From Citrobacter sp. FP75 (lineage in GTDB: Bacteria > Pseudomonadota > Gammaproteobacteria > Enterobacterales > Enterobacteriaceae), in the NCBI RefSeq assembly GCF_018342065.1, contig NZ_JAFDOE010000010.1, positions 338-64,337 of the forward strand: a stretch of 64,000 nucleotides of DNA. Direction: 5' to 3'. The notes beneath the pieces were generated by a model. The model was not told the origin of the DNA and ran no database searches. It worked only from the letters and a program-made list of their open reading frames with translations. The position numbers were made by a program, and so were the translations under genes. Within the stretch, counting starts at the first letter, position 1, and the number at the start of each line of letters is the position of its first letter. Shown in pieces: positions 10,458 through 19,948 of the stretch.

Positions 10458-11054
10458 TTATGAATTTACTTTAACGCCGAGAGCACCTCCTGGATGAAAT
10501 AAACCAAAATCGGTTCGGGTAAACTGTTTGAGCTCTGACAGAGTGAGGGCCACCGCATCTCCCACGACGAGCACAGCAGTAGAAGAGCAGGATGGAGCAA
10601 GACCTAAGTTGTCGGCTTCACTCCTTACGGGTATTTCAATAGATAAATCACAGCAGATAGCCAGCGACGAATTGTGGCTTCGGGTAAATGAGACCAGAAA
10701 GTTTTTCATTTTTTTCAGACTTGGCAGCGTAGCTAACAGTTCTGCTGTCTCACCACTATTGGATATCAGAATAACGACGTCTTCGCTGGTAACCATACCC
10801 AAATCACCATGAACAGCTTCTGTGCCATGAATAAAAAAAGAAGGGGTACCGGTGCTGGCAAATGTCGCTGCCAATTTTTTAGCAATAATTCCTGATTTTC
10901 CTACGCCGATAAAGACAACTTTCCCTCTACAGGATTGCAGTATTTTGATCAGATTTGCGGTTTCTGAAAGTGGTGCGTTAATGATTTCCTCAACTGCTTT
11001 TTGTTCATTACGCATAAAGCCTTTAATGAGAGAGATGACGTCAGTATTATTCAT
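10458..11054 (-). CDS. SIS-domain sugar-phosphate isomerase (KdsD/GutQ-like, no CBS domains)
   Basis: 198 residues that align with the catalytic half of arabinose-5-phosphate isomerases such as KdsD and GutQ. Visible signatures are GVGKSG, STGTPSFFIHG, EAVHGDLGM, ISNSGET and the C-terminal FHPGGALG. The tandem CBS domains of KdsD (about 120 residues) are absent rather than frameshifted. The start at 11054 has a CAGGAAA ribosome site and overlaps the preceding gene by eight bases, implying coupled translation. It probably interconverts keto and aldo forms of the PTS-imported sugar phosphate; the real substrate is unknown. Confidence 0.8.
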   Translation of the reverse strand: MNNTDVISLIKGFMRNEQKAVEEIINAPLSETANLIKILQSCRGKVVFIGVGKSGIIAKKLAATFASTGTPSFFIHGTEAVHGDLGMVTSEDVVILISNSGETAELLATLPSLKKMKNFLVSFTRSHNSSLAICCDLSIEIPVRSEADNLGLAPSCSSTAVLVVGDAVALTLSELKQFTRTDFGLFHPGGALGVKVNS

Positions 11055-12237
11055 GTCTGTTTTCCTGATTAATTTTATCAATAACGTAAGCCACCCGACA
11101 TAAGCCCTGGTATAGTTTTTCTCTGCTGCAAGCCAGATTTAGCCGTAAATAATTTTCTCCACCTGGTCCATATACGTTGCCTGCCATGATCCCCACTTTC
11201 CCTTCATTAATTAATCTGGCGTAGAATTTATCGAATGAACAACTGATGTGTGAACAGTCTATCCACGCAAAATAACAACCTTCGGACTCTTTGAGTAGCA
11301 GAGGTGAAAGATTCTCTTTCACATAATGAACAGCAAAATCAATGTTTGATTGAAGGTGTGACTTCAACTGTTGTAACCATACATCACATTCATTGTAGGC
11401 AACGATAGTGGCAATAACATTCAATACCGAAGGTGAATTCACAAAATCCCGATAACGAGTTATCACCCTGAATTTTTCATTAAAGGAAGTATCAGGAGCG
11501 ATAAGATACGAGCCCGTTAGAGCAGGGACATTAAATGTTTTTGAGATAGAGTTAAAAACAACCGTTTTACCGTAGTGTAATTTAAGTGCAGACGTAAATT
11601 TATGGCTAAAAGTGAAATCGCTGTGGATCTCATCGGATAACAGCCAGCAGTTGTTTTTTATACATATCTCTGAAATTTTAATTAACTCATGCTCAGACCA
11701 GACTTTTCCTGTTGGATTGTGAGGATTACATAATAAAATTATCTTCGCATATTTGGCTTTCGTATTAAAATCACTCCAGTCTATGCCATACCGACCGTCA
11801 TCATCTTTAATCAATGTTGAAGTGAGCAATTTTCTTCCGCTATTTTTGATAACATCAAAGAAAGCATTGTATGCTGGTGTGAAAGTCAGAACGCCATCTT
11901 CAGGTACTGTTAATAACTCTAGCGTTTTGGCGATGGAGTACATCACGCTTGGGCTATAAGTAATCCACTCAGCATCGATTGCTGCATCATATTTTTGACC
12001 ATACCAATGACATATCGCATTGAGATATTCGCTATGTTGCCAGCGACTGTATCCGAGGACAGGATGTTCCAGTCTTTTCTGTAGCGCTTTGGTAATCGCT
12101 TTCGGTATGGGTAAATCCATATCAGATATGGAAAAAGGAATAATATCATGTACACCGAATCTGTCTTCGCAGAAGTCCCATTGGGTACAGTAAGTTCCTT
12201 TTCGCGAAATGGGGGCATTAAAAGTATCCATCAACAT
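11047..12237 (-). CDS. MalY/PatB-type PLP-dependent aminotransferase or C-S lyase
   Basis: 396-residue fold-type I PLP enzyme. It shows the cofactor lysine at Lys233 in NSISKTFN, the NPHNPTG motif at 171-177 and the DEIHSDF segment typical of MalY and PatB. MalY-family members are cystathionine beta-lyases, and E. coli MalY also represses MalT. Two ATGs (12237, 12231) overlap the PTS stop codon, so translation is coupled. The pairing with a MalX-like permease mirrors malXY. Whether it cleaves a C-S bond in an imported conjugate or acts as a transaminase cannot be read from sequence. Confidence 0.83.
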   Translation of the reverse strand: MLMDTFNAPISRKGTYCTQWDFCEDRFGVHDIIPFSISDMDLPIPKAITKALQKRLEHPVLGYSRWQHSEYLNAICHWYGQKYDAAIDAEWITYSPSVMYSIAKTLELLTVPEDGVLTFTPAYNAFFDVIKNSGRKLLTSTLIKDDDGRYGIDWSDFNTKAKYAKIILLCNPHNPTGKVWSEHELIKISEICIKNNCWLLSDEIHSDFTFSHKFTSALKLHYGKTVVFNSISKTFNVPALTGSYLIAPDTSFNEKFRVITRYRDFVNSPSVLNVIATIVAYNECDVWLQQLKSHLQSNIDFAVHYVKENLSPLLLKESEGCYFAWIDCSHISCSFDKFYARLINEGKVGIMAGNVYGPGGENYLRLNLACSREKLYQGLCRVAYVIDKINQENRHE

Positions 12238-13817
12238 AACCCCATGCTTTTATCCATTTCTTTACGCAACGCGATGACTTTTGTACCAATAATGACCTGC
12301 AGGGTGTTTTTATCAAGTTTGACAATTGCGATCCCTCCCTGCTTTTTAATAGCTGCCTCATCAATTGCTTCTATATCTTTTATTGTTAGCCGTAAACGTG
12401 TAACACAGTTATCCAGAGATGTAATATTATCTTTACCTCCGAGAGCCGCAATCATATTTTTAGCGGTGCTGGAACCCATATTCATATTTGCCACCGGTTG
12501 TGCAACAGGTGTTACCATCTCTGTTGCTGTTACCGTTGGAATTATGTCACTTTCTTCTCTGCCGACAGTCATTAAGTTGTATTTTATAATGGCCCATTTA
12601 AAAACCATGTAATAAATGAAGAAGTAGGCGATTTCTACACAAACGGCTACTGGCCATCCAGTTCTTGTGCCGCGTAATACGCCAAAGCTTATAAATTGAA
12701 TCAAATCACCTGTGAACCCCATTTTCACGCCGAGATACGGTAAAAACATATTCGCGAAGCCGTTCATGAACGCATGGAATACAAATAAGATGGGGCTAAC
12801 AAACAGGAATAAGAATTCAATTGGTTCGCTAACGCCGCCAATAATCACAGTCAGTACCGCAGAGATTAATAGTGCTTTAATAGCCTTGCGATTTTGTACA
12901 TGAGCAGTCTGATACATAGCAAGAGCCGCACCCGCTAAACCATACTGGATCATTAGCTTACCTTGTTCCATTTTTCCTGCAAGGTCTAAGGGAATGACGG
13001 CGTTTTCTTTGACGTAGGCCATAAACATATTGAGGGTACCGTAGTATTCCTCGCCGTTGATGATCGCTGAGCCGCCAATCGGCGTAAATCTGAATACGGA
13101 TGTGACTAAGTGATTTAGCCCGAAGGGAATCGTTACGCGCTCTGCAACGGCATAGAAGAAATAACCTACCGGGCCAGATGTGGATATCCAATGGCCGATT
13201 AACATAAACATGTTAAAGAAAGGAGGCCAGACAAAAGGGATTATGATGCCGAAAACACTCATGACAACTAACGTAATGATAGGAACAAGGCGCGGGCCAC
13301 TATAGAATCCCAATGACTCTGGGATGCGCAGATTGACGATCCGTTTGTACATGGCGAATACCATCAACCCTGCAACGATTCCCCCCAATACGCTGGTGTT
13401 ATATGACTGAATACCCAGAATAATGGTTTGTCCATGGGTCGAGATCTGATCTGTGGGGACGAGTAGACCGTGACTTTTAAGATAAAAATTTGTTCCCAAA
13501 TGCATTGCCATAAACCCGACCAGGCCAGAAAATGCACCATACGCTTTATCTTCTTTTTCTTTCAGCAGACCCAATGGGATGGCGATTGCAAATAATACCG
13601 GTAAATTAACAAAAGCGAATAAACCCAGGCTAACAATAAAGTCTAAAAATGATTTAACAACTGGGTACCCTAATACAGGAATTAATTTAGCCATTTCCTC
13701 GCTGGCTAATCCACTTCCCAGACCTAACATCATGCCGCATACGCTTAGCAGAGCGATTGGATACATAAATGCCTTACCCAGGCTCTGAAAAAAACTCCAG
13801 GCTTTTTTCTGTTTCAT
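12231..13817 (-). CDS. PTS permease EIICB, glucose/maltose (MalX-like) family
   Basis: 528-residue inner-membrane permease with an EIIC domain (about residues 1-400, ten or so hydrophobic segments and the GVSEPIEF motif) and an EIIB domain (about 440-528). The EIIB carries the phosphocysteine Cys471 in NCVTRLRL. No EIIA is encoded nearby, so a chromosomal EIIA such as Crr would have to supply phosphate. Size and order match MalX. It follows the antiterminator gene by 31 bp and precedes the MalY-like gene with overlap. The transported sugar is unknown. Confidence 0.87.
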   Translation of the reverse strand: MKQKKAWSFFQSLGKAFMYPIALLSVCGMMLGLGSGLASEEMAKLIPVLGYPVVKSFLDFIVSLGLFAFVNLPVLFAIAIPLGLLKEKEDKAYGAFSGLVGFMAMHLGTNFYLKSHGLLVPTDQISTHGQTIILGIQSYNTSVLGGIVAGLMVFAMYKRIVNLRIPESLGFYSGPRLVPIITLVVMSVFGIIIPFVWPPFFNMFMLIGHWISTSGPVGYFFYAVAERVTIPFGLNHLVTSVFRFTPIGGSAIINGEEYYGTLNMFMAYVKENAVIPLDLAGKMEQGKLMIQYGLAGAALAMYQTAHVQNRKAIKALLISAVLTVIIGGVSEPIEFLFLFVSPILFVFHAFMNGFANMFLPYLGVKMGFTGDLIQFISFGVLRGTRTGWPVAVCVEIAYFFIYYMVFKWAIIKYNLMTVGREESDIIPTVTATEMVTPVAQPVANMNMGSSTAKNMIAALGGKDNITSLDNCVTRLRLTIKDIEAIDEAAIKKQGGIAIVKLDKNTLQVIIGTKVIALRKEMDKSMGLC

Positions 13818-13848
13818 ATTAACTGTCTCGTGATAAGGTGAAATATAA

Positions 13849-14673
13849 TCAGTCCATCAATACCTTAATGCGAATTGAAAGATACAACTTTTCTTCCATC
13901 GCCAGTTCGTAGTTAAATTCTGATTTTAAATACTCTTCTATTTTTATAATAGAATGCTGGAGGGTTAGATCCTTCTCCAAAAAATGTTCATAGATATCTC
14001 CGATGTCTTTGTTCTTTATCTTTTCGTTGCATAGCACCCGACAGGAGAAATACTTTAAATGAGTCATGAAGCGAGAGTAGTTGAATGCGTTACGGTCTAC
14101 TCTTTTTTCGTAAACTTTTTCAATAATATCTGTGATTTGTTGTGAGAACTCTATAATTCTGAGCGATTCATAGTTGGAGGTGTTTTCATAGTTATTTAAA
14201 ATATGCAGGGCAATGAAACCAATCTCATCATCCGGAAGTCGGATATTAAAGTGTTCATTGACGATGGATAAAGCATCCCGGCTAATAGCATACTCTGACT
14301 TATACAATGCTTTTATCTCATCAAGGAATATATTATTGATTTGGATACCTGCAGCGCATCGAGAGATTGCGTTGGAAATATGATCGGCAAGAATGAGTAA
14401 AAGTGATGGATTCAACTTTTTGTCAAGATTCATCTCTGCATAACGGACTATATTTTCAGATACAAAAACATAATCGATGTCCACTCGTTCTATCAGTTTG
14501 TACAGCTTACCTTTCTCTTCATTTCTGACATAAAAAAACCGGTTAGCAGGATGAGTCGAAACTGGCATACCATTCTTTTTATTGTAACCAACACCGGGAC
14601 CTGAAATGATGACTTCCTGACCATTCATCGATGCCAGCACACAATTATTGTTCATGACTTTTTCGATGATCAT
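13849..14673 (-). CDS. BglG/LicT-family transcriptional antiterminator
   Basis: 274 residues: an RNA-binding CAT domain (about 1-60, GPGVGYNKKNG) and two PTS-regulation domains. PRD1 keeps both histidines (His98, His157). PRD2 keeps His205, but the second expected histidine is Arg268 in the last segment (LSIRIK). ATG 14673 follows GGAG, directly after the leader terminator. It probably binds the RAT element in its own leader to allow transcription of the whole operon when the PTS sugar is present. Confidence 0.87.
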   Translation of the reverse strand: MIIEKVMNNNCVLASMNGQEVIISGPGVGYNKKNGMPVSTHPANRFFYVRNEEKGKLYKLIERVDIDYVFVSENIVRYAEMNLDKKLNPSLLLILADHISNAISRCAAGIQINNIFLDEIKALYKSEYAISRDALSIVNEHFNIRLPDDEIGFIALHILNNYENTSNYESLRIIEFSQQITDIIEKVYEKRVDRNAFNYSRFMTHLKYFSCRVLCNEKIKNKDIGDIYEHFLEKDLTLQHSIIKIEEYLKSEFNYELAMEEKLYLSIRIKVLMD

Positions 14674-14684
14674 TTCATGGCTCC

Positions 14685-14740
14685 AAAAAAAAAGGCAAGA
14701 CAAGTAAGAAGTAATAATCACTTCAAACATTGTCTTGCCT
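14685..14740 (-). terminator. Leader terminator of the antiterminator operon
   Basis: On the minus strand, an 11-bp perfect stem (14730-14740 with 14693-14703) is followed by about nine T residues, and the GGAG of the first gene begins right after them. Its 5' arm overlaps the RAT element, the standard arrangement for BglG/LicT control. Confidence 0.85.
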
Positions 14741-14764
14741 GATTTAACAGTTACAAGATTACTC
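14731..14764 (-). promoter_or_regulatory. RAT-like ribonucleic antiterminator
   Basis: Read leftward, TTGTAACTG, a short spacer and CAGGCAAGACA resemble known bgl/sac RAT elements (TTGTTACTG ... AGGCAAAAC). It overlaps the upstream arm of the leader terminator, so protein binding here would prevent terminator folding. The match is by eye. Confidence 0.75.
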
Positions 14765-14960
14765 ACTGATGGGTATACCCTACACAGGATTATCTTAAAT
14801 AAATGAGATGCATGTCCTGTTTTGGGATCAGAATGCCAAATTTAAGGTGCCAACCACACATACAACATACTAATAATTCATATGGTGACTGCATAGGTTA
14901 AATATATAATATTTTCCTATGTATAGAGTTGTTCGTCCTTCCTTCAGCAGTGTGTAAATA

Positions 14961-15371
14961 TTACTCGCCAAGCGTCTGTGCAATGTCTTTTTGTACCAGC
15001 TTACGCTGCTCAGGCGTGAGGACTTTGCTCAGGTCAAAGTAGTATTTTACGCGGTAATAGCGCGCCTGCTGTTCGATGTTGCCAAACGCGGCAAGCTGCT
15101 TCTTGACGGCGGCTTCATCCCATTTTCCGGACTTAATCACGTCAATCAGTACGCCGTCTTTGACGTCGTTCACCGAAATCTGGCTGACATTGGTTTCCAG
15201 CTGTTGGTGCAGTTTTTTGATCTGCGCCACCTGGTCGTTGCTCAGTTTAAGGTGTTGTACTATCGGATCCTGGGCTGGAGCCGGGACATTAGATGTGGTT
15301 GCTGCAAACGTGCTAAAAGAGGCTCCTGCGAGGGTAGCTGCCAGCAAAGTCATGCGTACGAATTTCTTCAT
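14961..15371 (-). CDS. Periplasmic Spy/CpxP-like protein (LTxxQ family)
   Basis: 136-residue product with a clear signal peptide (MKKF..., cleavage after about residue 23, FSTFA). The mature part is helical and charged, with two LSNDQ/LTPEQ motifs like the LTxxQ repeats of Spy and CpxP, which are periplasmic chaperone and envelope-stress proteins. The start at 15371 has AGGA upstream. In K-12 this neighbourhood holds different genes (ivy beside yafV is absent here). Its function is inferred from the motif only; it could equally be a metal-responsive relative such as ZraP. Confidence 0.65.
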   Translation of the reverse strand: MKKFVRMTLLAATLAGASFSTFAATTSNVPAPAQDPIVQHLKLSNDQVAQIKKLHQQLETNVSQISVNDVKDGVLIDVIKSGKWDEAAVKKQLAAFGNIEQQARYYRVKYYFDLSKVLTPEQRKLVQKDIAQTLGE

Positions 15372-15523
15372 TTTGATATCCTGATAAGGAAATTTACGTG
15401 TGATTATCCTGTTCAGAATACGTTGCCTGAGGCATGTCGCCACGCGAATTTGTTTTGCGGTGAGTTACGGAGTGAAACAATCCCGCTACGTGAAAAACGT
15501 TCCGTAGCGGGAGAACGGGGGAA

Positions 15524-16291
15524 CTAGAGCATGAAAGCGTCGGCATCCTGCCAGGCAGGAAATTTCTCGCGATACTCGCGCAATGCTGCAAGCGACAGCT
15601 CTGCATCAATCCGCGTGGCCTGATGTGGCTCGGCGGTGGCAATGATCTCACCCTGCGGATTAATCACCCGGCTGTCACCGCGATAATGATGGCCGTTACC
15701 GTCAGTTCCCACCCGGTTACATCCTGCTACATAAGCCTGGTTCTCAATCGCCCGTGCGGCGAGCAGAACCTGCCAGTGCAGCGAACGCAGTGCAGGCCAG
15801 TTGGCGACATACAATGCGAGGTCGTAGTCGTTGCGATTGCGCGACCATACCGGAAAACGCAGGTCGTAACAGACTAATGGCAGAATGCGCCAGCCGCGCC
15901 ATTCAAAGATAACGCGTTCCTCGCCAGCCTGATAATGCTGATGCTCATCCGCCATTCGGAACAGATGGCGTTTGTCATAGAAATGGACATTGCCTTCGGG
16001 TTCAACCAGTAAAAAGCGGTTTACCGGGCCGCGTTCAGACTGGATTGCGGCGCTGCCCGCTATCAGGGCGTTGGTCTGTTGCGCTTTGACGTGCATCCAG
16101 TCAACAACCTCTTCCTGCGAAAGCGACGTACTGGCCGCTTCCATCGCAAACCCGCTGGTAAACATCTCGGGCAATACAATGACGTCACGTCCGGTGATGG
16201 TTTCAAGCTGTCGGTCGAAATGGCGTAGGTTGGCAGGGCCATCCATCCAGATCAGCGGTTGTTGCAGAAGCGTAATTTTCAAACCTGGCAC
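15524..16291 (-). CDS. yafV: Omega-amidase YafV (nitrilase superfamily)
   Basis: 255-residue C-N hydrolase, close to E. coli YafV, which deamidates 2-oxoglutaramate/2-oxosuccinamate-type omega-amides. The catalytic triad is Glu42 (LPEMF), Lys107 (YDKRH) and Cys141 (LVCYDLRF). Translation most likely starts at GTG 16291 behind GAGGAGCC, giving the K-12 N-terminus PGLKITLLQQP. The longer ATG frame from 16339 adds 16 unsupported residues. It lies downstream of fadE, separated by a terminator. Confidence 0.92.
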   Translation of the reverse strand: MPGLKITLLQQPLIWMDGPANLRHFDRQLETITGRDVIVLPEMFTSGFAMEAASTSLSQEEVVDWMHVKAQQTNALIAGSAAIQSERGPVNRFLLVEPEGNVHFYDKRHLFRMADEHQHYQAGEERVIFEWRGWRILPLVCYDLRFPVWSRNRNDYDLALYVANWPALRSLHWQVLLAARAIENQAYVAGCNRVGTDGNGHHYRGDSRVINPQGEIIATAEPHQATRIDAELSLAALREYREKFPAWQDADAFML

Positions 16292-16355
16292 GATCGAGGC
16301 TCCTCGTTGAACAGCATTTTGACACTGTAGCATGAGCATTCGCGAAAATGTGGCA

Positions 16356-16388
16356 ATAAAAAGCCCCGCGTTAAGCGGGGCTAAAAAG
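16356..16388 (-). terminator. fadE terminator
   Basis: GC-rich 8-bp stem (16362-16369 with 16375-16382), GTTAA loop and a T run on the minus strand, 14 bases after the fadE stop. Confidence 0.85.
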
Positions 16389-16402
16389 TCGTGCGTGTGT
16401 CG

Positions 16403-18847
16403 TTATGCGGCTTCGACTTTACGCACTTTCTCTGGCAGCTTTACTGGCTGAGTCGCCAGCTCCTCTGGCGCAAAATCATCCACGTTGATACTGCGCAGAC
16501 GGCTTTCTTCGGCTTTCACCAGAATGGCGGCCTCGTCTTTATCAATCAGCCCTTTTGCCAGCGCGTTACGAGCCAGTTCATCCAGGCGGGTAAACGGCAG
16601 GTTTTTACCCAGCTCTTTGCAAATGCGCTGGTGGATAGGGTCGGCGGCAATCACATCCAGCAGTGCTTCTTCCAGTAGGCCGACCGGATTGTATTTGCTC
16701 GGCGTCAGGTACTGACCCCGACCGATGCGTGAGCGGGTCGCGCTCGGCACCTGCAAAATCTTCGCAACTTTATGATCCAACTTATCAGAAGGAGCCTGAT
16801 AGTGGCGACCGGTCGGGAAGATAACCACATTAAGCAACCCGGCAACTAAACGGTTCGGGAAGTTTTGCAGCAGGTCGTCCATCGCCTGTTCCGCTTTATA
16901 CAACGCATCCTGTACGCCCCAGTGAACCAGCGGCAGGTCGGCTTCATTACGGCCTTCATCGTCATAACGTTTCAGCACGGCAGACGCCAGATACAGCTGA
17001 CTTAACACATCGCCCAGACGTGCGGAGATACGCTCGCGACGCTTCAGGCTACCACCCAACACGGCCATGGAGACATCCGAGAGTAAGGCCAGGTTGGCGC
17101 TCAGACGGTTCAGGTGCTGGTAGTAACGTTTGGTCGCATCGCCGGTTGGCGTGCTGCTGGTGAGTCCGCGCGTCAGGCCGAGCCAGAAACTGCGTACCTT
17201 ATTGCTGCCAACGTGACCAATATGTTTAAACAGCAGTTTGTCGAACGCATTCACATCGTTATTTTGTGCCGCAGCCATCTCTTCCAGAACGTACGGATGG
17301 CAACGAATCGCCCCCTGGCCGAAGATCATCATGCTACGGGTCAGGATGTTGGCGCCTTCAACGGTAATGGCGATTGGCGCGCCCTGATAAGCACGGGCGA
17401 GGAAGTTACTTTCGCCAAGCATAATGCCTTTACCACCGGTGATATCCATCGCATCGATGATTGACTGCTGCCCGCGGTGGGTACAGTGATATTTTACGAT
17501 AGCGGACAGGACCGCCGGTTTTTCACCGAGCATAATGCCGTAGGTAATCAGCGACGCCGCAGCGTCCATCACGTAGGCGTTGCCAGCAATACGCGCCAGC
17601 GGCTCTTCAATACCTTCCATCTTGCCGATAGAGATTTTGAACTGGCGACGAATATGCGCATAGGCACCCGTTGCCATAGCGACCGATTTCACGCCACCCG
17701 TAGAGTTTGACGGCAGAGTAATACCGCGACCGACAGACAGACATTCCACCAGCATACGCCAGCCCTGACCGGCCATTTTCGGACCACCGATAATGTAATC
17801 AATCGGTACAAAGACATCTTTACCCAGCGTCGGACCGTTCTGGAACGGGACGTTCAGCGGGAAGTGACGACGACCAATTTCCACGCCCGGCGTTGAGGTT
17901 GGGATCAGCGCACAGGTAATGCCCAGATCTTCTTCACCACCCAGCAGTTTTTCCGGGTCGGAGAGTTTAAATGCCAGGCCCAGTACGGTGGCGATAGGAG
18001 CCAACGTGATATAGCGTTTGTTCCAGGTCAGGCGCATACCTAGCACCTGCTGGCCCTGCCATTCACCCATGCAGACCACGCCGGTATCAGGGATCGCCCC
18101 TGCATCGGAGCCGGCTTCCGGGCTGGTCAGCGCAAAGCAGGGGATTTCCTGACCACGCGCCAGACGCGGCAAGTAATGATTCTTCTGCTCTTCGGTGCCG
18201 TAATGCTGCAACAGTTCACCTGGGCCTAATGAGTTAGGTACGCCGACGGTGATCGCCAGGATCCCAGAAACGCCGGAGAGTTTCTGCAAAACGCGAGCCT
18301 GTGCATATGCGGAGAATTCCAGACCGCCATATTCTTTCTTGATGATCATCGCGAAGAAGCGGTGTTCTTTCAGATACGCCCACAGTTCCGGCGGCAGATC
18401 CGCTAATTCGTGGGTGATCTGGAAGTCGTTTGCCATGCGACACGCTTCTTCGACCGGGCCGTCAATAAAGGCCTGCTCTTCTGCCGTCAGGCGCGGCTGC
18501 GGATAACTGTGCAATTTCTTCCAGTCAGGTTTGCCCTGGAACAGATCGCCTTCCCACCAGGTAGTACCGGCATCAATCGCTTCTTTCTCGGTGCGCGACA
18601 TCGGCGGCATGACTTTACGAAAACCGCGGAACACCGGCGCAGAGATCATTGATTTACGCATTGGCGTAAAGTTAAACGGAACCAGAATAATGGCCAGAGG
18701 AACCAGCAGCCAGACTGACCACAGGCCCGCGACGCCAAGCGCCGCCGTCCATGCGAGCAAAATTACGCTGCTGAGAAACAAGCTCACGCGGTGATAAAAC
18801 AGGACGCCGAGCAGAACAATCGTTGCGAGAATACTCAAAATCATCAT
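16403..18847 (-). CDS. fadE: Acyl-CoA dehydrogenase FadE
   Basis: 814-residue FAD enzyme of fatty-acid beta-oxidation that converts acyl-CoA to trans-2-enoyl-CoA. Length equals E. coli FadE. The N-terminal 75 residues carry two or three hydrophobic segments, so it is probably membrane-associated. The acyl-CoA dehydrogenase core runs from about 130 to 560 (signatures [14 protein letters not shown] and LPSNSTGG), followed by the long C-terminal extension of the FadE type. A FadR-like operator lies just upstream, so repression by FadR in the absence of long-chain acyl-CoA is expected. Confidence 0.97.
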   Translation of the reverse strand: MMILSILATIVLLGVLFYHRVSLFLSSVILLAWTAALGVAGLWSVWLLVPLAIILVPFNFTPMRKSMISAPVFRGFRKVMPPMSRTEKEAIDAGTTWWEGDLFQGKPDWKKLHSYPQPRLTAEEQAFIDGPVEEACRMANDFQITHELADLPPELWAYLKEHRFFAMIIKKEYGGLEFSAYAQARVLQKLSGVSGILAITVGVPNSLGPGELLQHYGTEEQKNHYLPRLARGQEIPCFALTSPEAGSDAGAIPDTGVVCMGEWQGQQVLGMRLTWNKRYITLAPIATVLGLAFKLSDPEKLLGGEEDLGITCALIPTSTPGVEIGRRHFPLNVPFQNGPTLGKDVFVPIDYIIGGPKMAGQGWRMLVECLSVGRGITLPSNSTGGVKSVAMATGAYAHIRRQFKISIGKMEGIEEPLARIAGNAYVMDAAASLITYGIMLGEKPAVLSAIVKYHCTHRGQQSIIDAMDITGGKGIMLGESNFLARAYQGAPIAITVEGANILTRSMMIFGQGAIRCHPYVLEEMAAAQNNDVNAFDKLLFKHIGHVGSNKVRSFWLGLTRGLTSSTPTGDATKRYYQHLNRLSANLALLSDVSMAVLGGSLKRRERISARLGDVLSQLYLASAVLKRYDDEGRNEADLPLVHWGVQDALYKAEQAMDDLLQNFPNRLVAGLLNVVIFPTGRHYQAPSDKLDHKVAKILQVPSATRSRIGRGQYLTPSKYNPVGLLEEALLDVIAADPIHQRICKELGKNLPFTRLDELARNALAKGLIDKDEAAILVKAEESRLRSINVDDFAPEELATQPVKLPEKVRKVEAA

Positions 18848-18869
18848 ATCGAAAAGCTCCCTTGCTTGT

Positions 18870-18886
18870 AGGAGGTCTGACCACTT
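18870..18886 (-). promoter_or_regulatory. FadR operator of fadE
   Basis: On the minus strand the site reads AAGTGGTCAGACCTCCT, close to the FadR consensus AACTGGTCNGACCAGTT, with the core TGGTCNGACC fully matched. It lies 23-39 bases before the fadE ATG, a repressing position. Confidence 0.75.
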
Positions 18887-19086
18887 GTGATGATATGGTT
18901 GTAGTGTATGTGAATTCTTTTAGCAATGTGTTTACAAAATAATTACAACAACGCTCACATTGTTGTTGTTTTTACCGGCACAAAAAATCAAAAGCCCACT
19001 GCATTCCGGCGGCTTGTGCTTCTCGCGTGTAGCGCTATCCGGTACACTGCATCTTGTCATTTACATTCATGCTGAAGGATATCCTC

Positions 19087-19665
19087 ATGTACCAGGATCT
19101 TATTCGTAACGAACTGAGCGAAGCGGCGGAAACGCTGGCTAATTTTCTTAAAGATGACGCCAATATTCACGCCATTCAGCGCGCGGCGGTCCTGTTGGCA
19201 GACAGCTTTAAAGCCGGTGGTAAGGTACTTTCCTGCGGTAACGGCGGCTCTCACTGCGACGCGATGCACTTTGCTGAAGAACTGACCGGACGCTATCGCG
19301 AAAACCGCCCAGGCTATCCGGCAATCGCCATTTCTGACGTTAGCCATATCTCCTGCGTCAGCAACGATTTCGGTTACGATTATATTTTCTCTCGCTACGT
19401 TGAAGCGGTAGGACGTGAAGGGGATGTCCTGTTAGGCATTTCGACTTCCGGTAACTCGGCAAACGTGATTAAAGCAATTGCTGCTGCACGCGAGAAAGGA
19501 ATGAAAGTCATCACCCTGACCGGGAAAGATGGCGGCAAAATGGCCGGCAGCGCAGATATTGAAATTCGTGTCCCGCATTTTGGCTATGCTGACCGTATTC
19601 AGGAAATCCATATCAAAGTGATTCATATCCTGATTCAGTTGATCGAAAAAGAGATGGTGAAGTAA
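19087..19665 (+). CDS. gmhA: Sedoheptulose-7-phosphate isomerase
   Basis: 192-residue SIS-fold isomerase. It converts sedoheptulose 7-phosphate to D-glycero-D-manno-heptose 7-phosphate, the first step to the LPS inner-core heptose. Nearly identical to E. coli GmhA (LpcA); signatures [20 protein letters not shown] and ISTSGNS are present. ATG 19087 gives the usual start; an upstream in-frame codon at 19054 would add 11 residues. Confidence 0.97.
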   Translation: MYQDLIRNELSEAAETLANFLKDDANIHAIQRAAVLLADSFKAGGKVLSCGNGGSHCDAMHFAEELTGRYRENRPGYPAIAISDVSHISCVSNDFGYDYIFSRYVEAVGREGDVLLGISTSGNSANVIKAIAAAREKGMKVITLTGKDGGKMAGSADIEIRVPHFGYADRIQEIHIKVIHILIQLIEKEMVK

Positions 19666-19668
19666 CTC

Positions 19669-19862
19669 TACCCGTCATACTTCAAGCTGCAGGTGCGTTG
19701 GTTTCACTCAGAAACCCCAGTCACATAGTTATCTGTGCTCCTGGGGATTTAATGAGGGACATCCATGTCCCTCACCGAAGGTAGCCTTTGGCTGTTCAAA
19801 TTCGTTCCAGACGAATTTGTCCTTCCCTTATCGCCTTCCTGCAACTCGAATTATTTAGGGTA
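19669..19862. repeat. MITE-like intergenic repeat with imperfect terminal inverted repeats
   Basis: A 194-bp element fills the gmhA-yafJ gap. Its ends, TACCCGTCATACTTCAAGCT and the complement TACCCTAAATAATTCGAGTT, form imperfect terminal inverted repeats continuing to GCAGG. It contains internal palindromes (GAGGGACATCCATGTCCCTC and ATTCGTTCCAGACGAAT) and no ORF. The ends resemble a family of palindromic intergenic repeats widespread in enterobacteria. I recognise the type but cannot name the family with certainty. Confidence 0.65.
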
Positions 19863-19948
19863 TAGCATATTGTTTTATATGCTATTTTAAGTTCTCATTG
19901 GCTGTAACAATTACGCCTTCCCGCTTAAGGCGTTTGTGGAGGTGATGT

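Noticed and set aside
12231-12237. Frameshift joining the PTS and MalY-like genes
   Set aside because: The ATGTTGATG/TGA arrangement is ordinary translational coupling; each protein is full length.
9308-14960. Possible att direct repeat of the tRNA-Asp 3' end at the far side of the accessory operon
   Set aside because: I looked for a copy of the last 20 bases of the tRNA between 14767 and 14960 and saw none. No integrase gene is present either, so I do not call this an integrated element.
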